A stretch of 64,000 nucleotides of DNA from contig CAYYID010000003.1 of NCBI GenBank assembly GCA_964471915.1, forward strand, positions 1-64,000. The letters are read 5' to 3'. The translations under genes were made by a program, and so were the position numbers. Source of the DNA: JAIEPW01 sp964471915. GTDB taxonomy: Bacteria; Acidobacteriota; Terriglobia; Bryobacterales; Bryobacteraceae. The notes beneath the pieces are model-generated. The model did not search any database, was not told where the DNA came from, and saw only the letters and a program-made list of their open reading frames with translations. How positions within the stretch are numbered: the stretch's first letter is position 1; each line of letters starts with the position of its first letter. Below are positions 17,701 through 26,870 of this stretch, in pieces.

Positions 17701-18643
17701 GCCGGTGACGCGGTGGGCGCTGGGCGGTGGGGCGGGAGAGGCCGGCGTGCCGGAGGCACCGTTCTTCGGGTTGCAGGCCAAGGGGTCGGGGATCGTGGAC
17801 CTGACCGGTGTGGGGTTCACGGATCTCGTGAATACGCGGACAGTGACAGCGGGAACGCTGTCGCTGTACTACTGGGACGAGTTGCAGAGTCCCACGGCGG
17901 TGGCGGCGGCTGCTGCCATGGATGCGGCGGCGACGTCGCTAACGCTAGCCGCAGCGCGGCCGACGGAAGCGGGAGAGCTACTGCAGATCGACGCCGAGAT
18001 CCTGCGGGTGGATGCGGTGCAGGGCGGCGGGTTGACGTACGTGGTGACGCGGGGGTCGCATGGGAGCGCGCCGACGGCACACGCGGCGGGGACTCCGGTC
18101 TATCCGCTGCAGCGGAAGATCACGATCCTGAGTTTCCCGCGCGACTTTTTCGGATCGCAGGCGAGCGGGTCGTTTCACTATCCCGTGGCGCTGCCGGACG
18201 CCAGGATCGGGGCGGCGGAGTTGTTTGTGACGAACGCCTTCGGACACAGCGACCCGACGCGGGCGGCGTTCACCCAGACGGTGGACCAGGGAATGCGAAC
18301 GCTGTCGGGCGGGCAGCTATCGCTGGAAGTGCAGGGGTACCTGGCGGTGCAGTTGGATGCGACGCCGCCGCTGGCGGTGGAGCGCGGGCACGCGGTGCGG
18401 GATGTGTTCGCGCTGGTGCGGGAGGCGCCGACAGGAGGTTCGCTGGTGCTGAAGGTCCGGCAGGGAACGACGGAGTATTGCACGCTGACGGTAGCAGCGG
18501 GGGACACTGTGTCGAATGTGGTCAGCGGATTCGGAAAGGCGCCGTTGAGCGTGGCGACGCCGGTGAGCCTGGACATCGTGAGCGTCCCGGCGGGGGCGAA
18601 CACGCTGCCGGGTCGCGATCTGGCTGTGGTGATCCGGCGGTAA
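14744..18643 (+). CDS. Phage tail hub / tip protein
   Basis: This 1299-aa protein is probably the central tail-tip hub. The N-terminal 230 residues resemble phage hub/DUF2163-like domains and hold four cysteines (about C156, C185, C207, C214) in a pattern suited to an iron-sulfur or zinc site, as in lambda gpL. A middle part (about 240-740) looks like a hub barrel. A fibronectin III-like domain lies at about 750-850 (LYYAVSGMDAAGGEGALSFS, FRVYRG), and further beta-rich domains follow to the end. It is the largest gene of the module, intact, and 4 bp from the next gene. Confidence 0.65.
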   Translation: MPTVHEWKGQTTPPTPLFLFECKLRDGSTERWSTHKVAPGGTAYAARVLTHDAFDLRSLSADGIDGTGQVSLSLANADSYFSQKERSTGFRGARLTVRFAFFDIETGTAHSEVRTVFEGSGGTCEELTETTARIRFVNRLSLQRVVLPELRIQRRCLWSFPANAMERQEALTGGERGGYSPLYRCGYSAGESGGRGNLEGGSPYTSCDYSRAACEARGMFDRDVADQPTRRFSGIEFVPPTILVRTHGEKGSHASPVVDNEARYDDVAPLIYGTAWYLPPVVFARNDGNLTRMEVLLGAGEIEDVVKVVVSNVEIPEGQSGANMTATGWYQLVTKGTREGAFNPNFTNATGVPLGDPYGSMAMLSIVVPNRINRGDRLPRVEVLARGLKLPQFDPAGAPAGASFTNNPAWVLLDVLRRSGWKAGEIDLGSFAKAAQYLGELITVQDLNGNPATAPRYQCNLVVRKRTAAAELVRGIRAASATMLTFGGDGKLQLRVETTLAEQQPVKPEGSNSTEPLDGGWPAYEFSGQAPVSGILRRENGEPAIRLYARPAAESANRYAVEFQDEFNEYQQDSLSLVDVEDAGLAGQETSVTLAALGIANFDQAARVLRLRLDKGIRGNTFVDLVTTVRGFGLTPGDLIAVTYAKEGLVRQPFRVVQVTPGVNHETTRVIAQWHDDAWYTGGGIGVQGGRGDRVRSRLPRPLLGSVVDIQGEDQFGITESESSGGILLRVAFTAPQKPGAPGLAAPVVSLNPTVATAGGALAGGQTLYYAVSGMDAAGGEGALSFSVRARIPTGSSTNRVTLTGLSFSSGAAGFRVYRGPSPSQLRRIATAPAVATQFVDDGSGATALALPPDENYDHANFYWRFELQPAAAATIHGATTVGNATLAMLPANYVGQRARIQRGKGKGQERTITANTATTVTVAPAWDLEPDATSEFVIAEAGWRFGALSETSPLEFEVPARVGSMVQVLGRSANARDAESAADLAPVTRWALGGGAGEAGVPEAPFFGLQAKGSGIVDLTGVGFTDLVNTRTVTAGTLSLYYWDELQSPTAVAAAAAMDAAATSLTLAAARPTEAGELLQIDAEILRVDAVQGGGLTYVVTRGSHGSAPTAHAAGTPVYPLQRKITILSFPRDFFGSQASGSFHYPVALPDARIGAAELFVTNAFGHSDPTRAAFTQTVDQGMRTLSGGQLSLEVQGYLAVQLDATPPLAVERGHAVRDVFALVREAPTGGSLVLKVRQGTTEYCTLTVAAGDTVSNVVSGFGKAPLSVATPVSLDIVSVPAGANTLPGRDLAVVIRR

Positions 18644-18646
18644 GCG

Positions 18647-21454
18647 ATGCCCGAGACCCTCGAGAAGTTGCGGCCCGACCGCGACCTGCAATGCTATTTC
18701 GAACGGCCGTCCGCAATCGCCGCGATCAGCGGGGCTTCGCCCACGGGGTTCACGGTGTCCGGCACGTGGCGGCAGCAGTTCGACTGGTGCGTGATCGAAT
18801 GGAACCGGGACAACGTATTCGAACATCCCGTGCTGCGGTACCTGCCCGATGAGGATCTCAGCGGCTTAACGCTGGTGTACGAGGAAGAGCGGACGAACTG
18901 CATTCCGCTGGACTCGGATCTTTATCCATCGGTCGAGTGGCACGCGCTCCGCATCTGGGACGCAGCGTTGCCGCAGGCGGATCCGTACCTGGTCTGCCTG
19001 CGCGACCACGCGACTCCGGTAGCCGGGTCATATCAGAACGCCTACGCGGAGTTCACGCTCTCCGGAACGGTGACGGCCGGGGATTGGGTGGGGATCGAGG
19101 CGCTCGGCTATCACCATACGTATCAGTTCGGGGCCGCGAACGGACTGGCTGACGCGCTGCTCGCGATCGAGGCGAGCATCAACGGCGGCACGGCGGCGCA
19201 TGGAGTGAAGGCGATTCGATCCGGAACGACGATCCGGCTGGAGTTCGCAGGGGTGCCGCGGACGAACGTGGCGGGGCGGTGTCCGCCGACGGTGGCACTC
19301 GATCAGAGCGGGCACAATGGCAATCGTGTCGGGGCGTACACTTACACATCGGCGGGAGCGACGGTGTCCTGGGACGCGACTTGGAAACGGTTCGCGCAGG
19401 GCGCATCGCCGACGCGATGGCGCGTGACGCTCGACTTCTCGAATCTGCACGATTACCGGACCGGCCAGTTGATCCCGACAAACCGGGTGCGGAAGATGCG
19501 GTGGACTTACGCCGCGGACTTGCAGTTCGGGGCGTACCAGCGCAGCGAGTTCGTGGTCACGCTTACGAACTGGGCCGTCACCGGCAGCGGGCGCGGTTAT
19601 CTCGTCGCGGGACCCGGAAGTCAGCGATGGGATGATCGCGACGCCGGAGTGACCTTCACGGGCGGCTGGATCACCGAGCGGGGGAACTACTGGGGCGGAG
19701 CGATCCGGTACGCGAACGAACCGGGCGCCGCGGTTCAGTGCACGTACACCTGCAGCGCGACACACCGGCTGTACCTGGGAACACGCCTGCTGGGGTTCGC
19801 CGCGGGTCCGCGGGGTGCGAACACCAGCGTAGCGATCGACGGCGGGACGCCCATGCTGCTGCCGACGGACTTGCCGGGCGAAGACGTGCTGTCACGCCGG
19901 CTGCTGGCGGTGCTCCCGGCGGGGACGCACACGGTGATCGCGACGCACGGGGGAGCTTTCGGCGAGCGACTCTATTTCGACTTCTTCGAGGCTGCGGTCC
20001 CGGCGAGCGAATTGCCGGACTTTCCGGTCGAGAGCCGGCTGAATCTGTCCACGGATTGGGACACCGATCACAGTATCGTGCTGGCGCCGGAGCGAACAGC
20101 CTGGTTGCTTCACAAACTCGGGTTTCACGGACGGGCGAATCATTATGTCGGCGCCCTCTGGTTCTACGAGCTCTATCGCGACGGCACGCAGTATGCGCCG
20201 GCGACGGTCACGTTCGGCGGCACTCCCACGGAGAGCAAGATCACGACGTTGACGATCAACCGGGACGGTTATCCGCCGGCGAGCGCCACAGTGCTGACGC
20301 ATCTGCACCACGTGGGGGATACCGCGGAGTCCATTGCACGGGCGTTCGAGCTGGAACTGAACCGTGGATACAATGCGGTGCGCGCGACGCTGGCGGGCTC
20401 CGTGCTGACGATCTGGTCACGGACCATGGGCGATGACGGCGAAGCGCTGACGCTGAGCGCGGCGACCAATGATCCGTCACTAGCCGTTACGGTTTCCGGC
20501 GATCATTTCACGGGCGGCGAGAACGGAACCTGGTTCACGGACCTGGCCGCCTCGCCCCGAATCAACCGGGCCTGCCGGGATTGGAGCCGCGGATTCTACG
20601 CGGCGCTGCATGCTTACAACATCGACGCGGCGGCCGCGTTCAGCACCGAGTTGCAGCACGTGGACCCGAGTCTCGCCGCGGGCATGGCGCAACGGGGTCC
20701 AGCCTTGGATCCGATCGTGCTGCCGACTCCGGCGATCCAGACGAACTTCTCGCCCACTAGTCAGAACTTCTGGCGCGAGGTCTACCGCGAGATGGCGGCG
20801 ATCATGCGCGAGGGCGGCCTGATTCCGTACCTCCAGTTCGGCGAAGTGCAGTGGTGGTACTTCCCGCACGATGGCCTCGGCTTGAATTACTCGGGGATGC
20901 CCTTCTACGACGCGTACTCGACCGCGCAGTTCGCCGCGCAGTTCGGGCGGCCAATGGCGATGATCCCGAATCACGAGGTAGATGCCGATCTGTACCCGGA
21001 CGAAGTCGCGTTTCTCCAGGCGCAACTCGGAGCGTTTACCGCCGCCATCATGGCCTATGTCCGGCAGACCGAACCGAATTGCAGGTTCGAAGTCCTGTAT
21101 CCGACGGACGTGAATCAGACTCAGCTCAACCGGCGTATCAACTATCCGGAGGCTCACTGGACGCCGGCTGCGCTCGATTGCCTCAAGACGGAGAGCTTTG
21201 GGTTCACCTTGAATCGCGATCTGAATCTGGCCGAGCAGACGATCCGTTTCGGCGAGTCCACCGGGTTCGCAGCCCCGAAGCGGGCGCACCTGACGGGAAT
21301 CGGCGACCCGACGGCGCCGTGGCTGAAAGAGGCCCGGCTGGCGGAGGGCCGGGGTCACGAATCGGTGACGCTGTTCGCGCTCGACCAATTCTGCCTCATC
21401 GGGTACTCGCTGCCGCTCGAGCACGGGCAACGGCGCAGTCTCCGGATGGGCTAA
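18647..21454 (+). CDS. Terminal tail protein with TIM-barrel/glycoside-hydrolase-like C-terminus
   Basis: This 935-aa protein follows the hub by 4 bp and closes the module. The N-terminal two-thirds are beta-rich. The C-terminal third (about residues 650-900) reads like a glycoside-hydrolase TIM barrel: AAIMREGGLIPYLQFGEVQW, then WYFPHDGLGLNYSGMPFYDA and FEVLYPTDVN. Large tail-tip proteins with such barrels occur in gene transfer agents and in some tailed phages, where they may be inactive or may bind cell-wall sugars. Catalytic residues cannot be assigned. Its codon use is less G-biased than the rest of the module. A sheath-like role is an alternative. Confidence 0.55.
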   Translation: MPETLEKLRPDRDLQCYFERPSAIAAISGASPTGFTVSGTWRQQFDWCVIEWNRDNVFEHPVLRYLPDEDLSGLTLVYEEERTNCIPLDSDLYPSVEWHALRIWDAALPQADPYLVCLRDHATPVAGSYQNAYAEFTLSGTVTAGDWVGIEALGYHHTYQFGAANGLADALLAIEASINGGTAAHGVKAIRSGTTIRLEFAGVPRTNVAGRCPPTVALDQSGHNGNRVGAYTYTSAGATVSWDATWKRFAQGASPTRWRVTLDFSNLHDYRTGQLIPTNRVRKMRWTYAADLQFGAYQRSEFVVTLTNWAVTGSGRGYLVAGPGSQRWDDRDAGVTFTGGWITERGNYWGGAIRYANEPGAAVQCTYTCSATHRLYLGTRLLGFAAGPRGANTSVAIDGGTPMLLPTDLPGEDVLSRRLLAVLPAGTHTVIATHGGAFGERLYFDFFEAAVPASELPDFPVESRLNLSTDWDTDHSIVLAPERTAWLLHKLGFHGRANHYVGALWFYELYRDGTQYAPATVTFGGTPTESKITTLTINRDGYPPASATVLTHLHHVGDTAESIARAFELELNRGYNAVRATLAGSVLTIWSRTMGDDGEALTLSAATNDPSLAVTVSGDHFTGGENGTWFTDLAASPRINRACRDWSRGFYAALHAYNIDAAAAFSTELQHVDPSLAAGMAQRGPALDPIVLPTPAIQTNFSPTSQNFWREVYREMAAIMREGGLIPYLQFGEVQWWYFPHDGLGLNYSGMPFYDAYSTAQFAAQFGRPMAMIPNHEVDADLYPDEVAFLQAQLGAFTAAIMAYVRQTEPNCRFEVLYPTDVNQTQLNRRINYPEAHWTPAALDCLKTESFGFTLNRDLNLAEQTIRFGESTGFAAPKRAHLTGIGDPTAPWLKEARLAEGRGHESVTLFALDQFCLIGYSLPLEHGQRRSLRMG

Positions 21455-21459
21455 TTGCT

Positions 21460-21472
21460 AAACTGACAGTTT
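21460..21472 (+). promoter_or_regulatory. Palindrome/-10-like element at the start of the Wzt-like gene
   Basis: AAACTG-A-CAGTTT is a perfect 6+1+6 inverted repeat that runs into the TTG start at 21471. TAAACT (21459-21464) would be a -10 box placed so close that transcription would begin at the start codon, giving a leaderless mRNA. No -35 match was found. Function is inferred. Confidence 0.35.
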
Positions 21473-22653
21473 GCTGCAGGTCCAGAACGTCTCGAAGGTG
21501 TATCGCATGTACGCCTCGCCGGCGAGCCGCCTGCGCGAGCTTCTGCCGGGTCCGGCGCCGCCGCACAAGGACTTCTGGGCCCTGCGCGACATCAGCTTCG
21601 AGGTGGCGCGCGGCGAGGTCTTCAGCCTGGTCGGACCGAACGGCTCCGGCAAGAGCACACTGCTGCAGATTGTGAGCGGGATCCTGCGGCCCACGCGCGG
21701 GCGCGTGGTGGCCTCCGGGCGGATCGCCGCGTTGCTCGAGCTGGGCGCGGGCTTCAATCCGGACTTCACGGGCCGCGAGAACGTGTTCCTGAACGGCGAG
21801 ATCCTGGGGTTGTCGCGCGCGGAGGTGACGCGGGCGTTTCCCTCGATCGCCGAGTTCGCCGGCATCGGGGACTTCATCGACCGGCCCGTCAAGGAATACT
21901 CGAGCGGCATGTACGTCCGGCTCGCGTTCGCCACGGCAATCCACGTCGATCCCGAAATCCTGATCGTCGATGAGGCTCTCGCGGTTGGGGACGCGATCTT
22001 CGCGGGACGTTGTATCCAAAAATTCGAAGAACTGAAGGCACGCGGCGTGACCGTCCTCTTCGTCTCGCACGACCTGGGCCTCGTGAAACGGCTCTCGGAC
22101 CGGGCGGCGCTGCTGCTCGACGGGCGTGTGGTCACGCTGGGCACGCCCAACGACGTCGTTAACCGGTACGTGGGCCTGGTGCTGGAGCGCCAGCAGCGCG
22201 AGACTCCTGACTCGGACCAGACGGGCGTGGTCCGGCATGGCGACGGCGCTAGCCGGATCCTGGAGGCCGAACTGCTCGACGACGCCGGGCGGCCCGTGCG
22301 GACCGTCGCCGCCGGGGATCCGCTGCGCATCCGCATCCGCGCCCGCGCGACCCGCGACCTCGATCATCCCGTGGCCGGCATTCTGATCCGGAACCGCCTG
22401 GGCATCGACGTCTTCGGCACGAACACGCGCATCGAGGGCATCGACCTCGGACGCATTCCCGCGGGCCGGACCTTCGAGGTAACTTTCCGTTTCGACTGCC
22501 TGCTGACGCGGCAGGAATACACCCTCACCGTCGCCACCCAGCACGCTGACGGCTACAGTCAGGACTGGCTGGACGGCGCGCTCTCCTTCGCCGTCGCCGA
22601 CCCCCGCGACGCCGCCGGTTTCGCGAATCTTCCCACGAAGGTAGAATGGCGGA

Positions 22654-22661
<8 letters not shown>
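21471..22661 (+). CDS. ABC transporter ATPase for polysaccharide/O-antigen export (Wzt-like)
   Basis: This 396-aa ATPase drives export of an undecaprenyl-linked polysaccharide with a Wzm-type permease, which is not encoded here. It shows Walker A GPNGSGKST (55-63), signature YSSGM (143-147), Walker B ILIVDE (163-168), the H-loop VSHDLG (198-203) and the subfamily stretch VDEALAVGDAIFAGRCIQKF. The C-terminal 150 residues form the Wzt-type sugar-binding beta domain. It starts at TTG, 16 bp after the phage module. A later ATG (residue 13) would cut the first strand of the ATPase. Confidence 0.88.
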
Positions 22662-24104
<1,443 letters not shown>

Positions 24105-24108
<4 letters not shown>

Positions 24109-25274
24109 ACCTCGCCGCGATTCAAGAGGCGCTGCGCGCGGAAGCGCTCGACGGCTGGCTATTCTTCGACCACCACCAGCGGGACCCCCTCGCCTACCGC
24201 GTACTCGGGATCCCCACGGACGTCGTCGCCACGCGGCGCTGGTATTACTGCATCCCGGCGCACGGCGAGCCCCGCGGCCTGGTGCACCGCATCGAGCCCG
24301 GATCGCTCGAAGCCGTGCCCGGCGACAAGACCCAATACTCGGGCTGGGCCTCGCAACTCGAAGGCATTCGCACCATTCTCGGCGGCGCGCGCCGCGTCGC
24401 CATGCAGTACTCGCCGCACTGCGCGATCCCGTACGTCTCGATGGTCGATGGCGGCACCATCGAGCTGGTGCGGAGCCTCGGCGTCGAGATCGTCTCCTCC
24501 GCGAACCTGATCCAACTGTTCGAAGCGTGCTGGAGCGCCGAGCAATTCGAGATGCATCTCGAAGCCGGCCGCCGCGTGGACCGCGTCCGCGCGGACGCCT
24601 TCGCGCTGGTGAAGGAACGGCTCGCGAACGGGGCGCCGGTCGACGAATACGAAGTGCAGCAGTTCATCCGCCGCCGGTTCCGGGAGAGCGATCTGATCCT
24701 CGACCACGGGCCTATCGTCGCCGTGAATGCCAACGCTTCGAACCCGCATTACGAGCCTTCCGCAGAGCTGACCCAGCCCATCCAGCGCGGCGACGCCCTG
24801 CTGATCGACCTCTGGGCGAAGCTCGACCGGCCCGGCGCCGTGTACTACGACATCACGTGGGACGCCTTCTGCGGCGCCACGCCCCCGGACCGCTACTGCA
24901 ACATTTTCGGCGTGGCGCGCGACGCCCGCGACGCGGCCGTGCGGCGCGTCCAGCAGGCGGCGGAACAGGGCGCCGTGCTCCACGGCTTCGACGTGGATGA
25001 CGCCGCCCGCGGCGTGATCCGCGAGCACGGCCTCGCCGAGTACTTCTTTCATCGCACCGGTCACTCGATCGGCGAGGACGTTCACGGCACCGGCGCGAAC
25101 ATGGACAATCTCGAGACCCACGACGAGCGCCGCGTGATCCCGCGCACCTGCTTCTCGGTGGAACCCGGCATCTACCTGCCGGAATTCGGGGTCCGCACCG
25201 AAGTGAACGTATACGTCGAAGAACGCTCCGCCCGCGTTACGGGCGAAATCCAACGCGAGCTCTTACTGCTTTGA
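24105..25274 (+). CDS. M24 family metallopeptidase (Xaa-Pro aminopeptidase-like)
   Basis: This 389-aa creatinase-fold protein has an N-terminal domain (1-150) followed by the pita-bread catalytic domain. Metal ligands appear as the D in LLIDLWAK, the D in YYDITWD, the H in FHRTGHSIG, the E in SVEPGIYLP and the E in VRTEVNVYV. It probably trims proline-containing peptides delivered by the overlapping POT transporter gene. The start overlaps the transporter stop (ATGA). Confidence 0.88.
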
Positions 25275-26854
25275 TCCGCACCCTCCTCCTGGCAGTGACG
25301 GCGCTGCCGCTGGCTGCCGATGTCCTGCACTACACGAATCAGAACGGCCTGGTCGAGTTCCAACTGGACCAGGGCACCGCGGGCATCGAGTTCTTCTCGC
25401 CCGCGACCTTCCGCTTCACCCGCCTCTGGACCTCGCCCTTCCGGCGCGAACGACTGGAGCATGATCCGGTGCAGTACACGGTCAGCGAGGAAGACGGCCG
25501 CATCTCGATCACGTCCAGCCAGATCGAAATCGAGATCGAGCGGCGGTCGCTGGCGCTGACGATCCGCGACCGCCAGGGCCGCGTCGTCTGCCGCGAAGAG
25601 AACGAGGCCGGCCGCTTCATCGGCGTCGTGACGCTCCGCCGCGCGGTGGCACCCACCGAACGCCTCTTCGGCCTCGGCTATTCGGGCGAACCCGGACCGT
25701 CGCTGCGCGGCAAGAAAGGCACCGCCACCCGGCGCTTTCTTTACTCCAGCGCCGGCTATGCGCAGTCGATCCGGACCGCGGGCCTGCTGAATTACGACTT
25801 CTCCTCGCTTAGTTCCTACCGCCTGGATCTGCGGGCCAACACGCTCGACTACTTCTTCCACTACGGACCTTCGCTGAAGGAGACACTACAGGAGCACTAC
25901 ACCCATGGCGCCGGGCCGGACGCCGCCCTCGACGCCCGCGCCGTCGGCGGCGTCCACCGCGGCGAGCCGCCGAAACTGACCATCCCGATTCCGCTGGCCT
26001 TCCGCAACCCCACCGAACTGGCGCGCGCGGTCGAGATCCTGATCCAGGAGACGCTCTCCGGGGTCCGGTATCCCGCCGTGGACATCGCCGCTCTGGCCGA
26101 CGCGCCGCCGGGACTGCGCGCACGTGCCGAACAGTTGTTGGAGATGCTGCCGGTCCTGTATTCGAGCCAGCCCGGAGACTGGAAGCGCCCGCTGCGCGAC
26201 GCGTTCGAGCCCTACCGCGTCACCTACCTCCGCGAGGGCTATGATCGCGGGTTTCCACTGATTCATCCACGGCCGTTCCAGTTTCCGCGCGATGCCGACA
26301 ACGCCCGCCCCGTGGATTGGTTCCTGCTCGGCGACGAGATCCTGATCGCGCCCGTCACCGGACCCGGCGTCACCCGCAGCATCGACCTGCCGCGCGGCAT
26401 CTGGACCGACTGGCGTACCAACGTCGAACACCCCGGACGCAGCACCATCCAACTGGACGCCCCACCCGATTACCTGCCGATGCTGATTCGCAACGGCTCC
26501 CTGCTGCCCGTGGCGGCGGAGGGACGGCTGGATCTGCATTACTTCCCGAAGCTCGGCGGCGAGTTCTTCTTGTGGGAGAGCGAACTGGAGGAGATCTCCC
26601 AGTTCCACGCCGGACCCGCGGTGGACGCCATGCGCCTCCAGATCGAGAGCAAAGTCGCCCGCTCGTACGAATGGGTGGTGCACCACCTCGAACGTCCCCG
26701 GCAGGTCACGGATAACGACGCGCCGCTGGCGTCCGCCAGCGACCGCGCGCAGCTCAAGCCGGGCGAGTGGTTCTACGACGCGGCGCGCCGCAACCTGCAC
26801 ATCCGCGTGAACGTGGAAGCGCTCAGCGATCGCATCTTTCTGATCACGTTCTGA
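25271..26854 (+). CDS. GH31-like protein lacking most of the catalytic barrel
   Basis: This 527-aa predicted exported protein (hydrophobic N-terminus TLLLAVTALPLAADV) has the GH31 N-terminal beta domain (LTIRDRQGRVVCREE, ERLFGLGY, DYFFHYGPSLKETLQEHY). It also has the C-terminal GH31 domains (LIHPRPFQFPRDADNARPVD, LGDEILIAPVTGPGVTR, YLPMLIRNGSLLPV). Between about residues 209 and 265, where about 200 residues of TIM barrel with the catalytic aspartate should lie, there is only a short linker. The protein is thus probably not an active alpha-glucosidase and may bind sugar. The TTG start overlaps the peptidase stop. Confidence 0.75.
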   Translation: MIRTLLLAVTALPLAADVLHYTNQNGLVEFQLDQGTAGIEFFSPATFRFTRLWTSPFRRERLEHDPVQYTVSEEDGRISITSSQIEIEIERRSLALTIRDRQGRVVCREENEAGRFIGVVTLRRAVAPTERLFGLGYSGEPGPSLRGKKGTATRRFLYSSAGYAQSIRTAGLLNYDFSSLSSYRLDLRANTLDYFFHYGPSLKETLQEHYTHGAGPDAALDARAVGGVHRGEPPKLTIPIPLAFRNPTELARAVEILIQETLSGVRYPAVDIAALADAPPGLRARAEQLLEMLPVLYSSQPGDWKRPLRDAFEPYRVTYLREGYDRGFPLIHPRPFQFPRDADNARPVDWFLLGDEILIAPVTGPGVTRSIDLPRGIWTDWRTNVEHPGRSTIQLDAPPDYLPMLIRNGSLLPVAAEGRLDLHYFPKLGGEFFLWESELEEISQFHAGPAVDAMRLQIESKVARSYEWVVHHLERPRQVTDNDAPLASASDRAQLKPGEWFYDAARRNLHIRVNVEALSDRIFLITF

Positions 26855-26870
26855 GCGATACTCGGACTTG

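Larger units (their letters stand above)
4912..21454 (+). mobile_element. Phage structural module; domesticated prophage or gene-transfer-agent-like locus
   Basis: Fifteen main phage ORFs plus the shifted-frame chaperone extension read in one direction with small gaps or overlaps. They cover packaging (terminase), portal, scaffold, coat, neck, tail tube, chaperones, tape measure, distal tail, hub and a terminal TIM-barrel-like protein. All reading frames are intact. No integrase, recombinase, repressor, replication, holin, endolysin or attachment site is visible. The right end abuts a host ABC-transporter gene at 16 bp, leaving no room for a lysis or integration module. Third codon positions favour G, whereas the flanking host genes favour C. 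The content fits a headed, tailed particle rather than a headless tailocin. Whether it is active, and whether it packages host DNA, cannot be seen from sequence. Confidence 0.75.

Noticed and set aside
14744..21454. Tailocin (headless contractile particle) interpretation
   Set aside because: Terminase, portal, scaffold and coat genes are present and intact, and no contractile sheath or baseplate set was recognised.
4880..21475. Direct repeats flanking the phage module as attL/attR
   Set aside because: The two flanks were compared by eye and share no repeat longer than a few bases.
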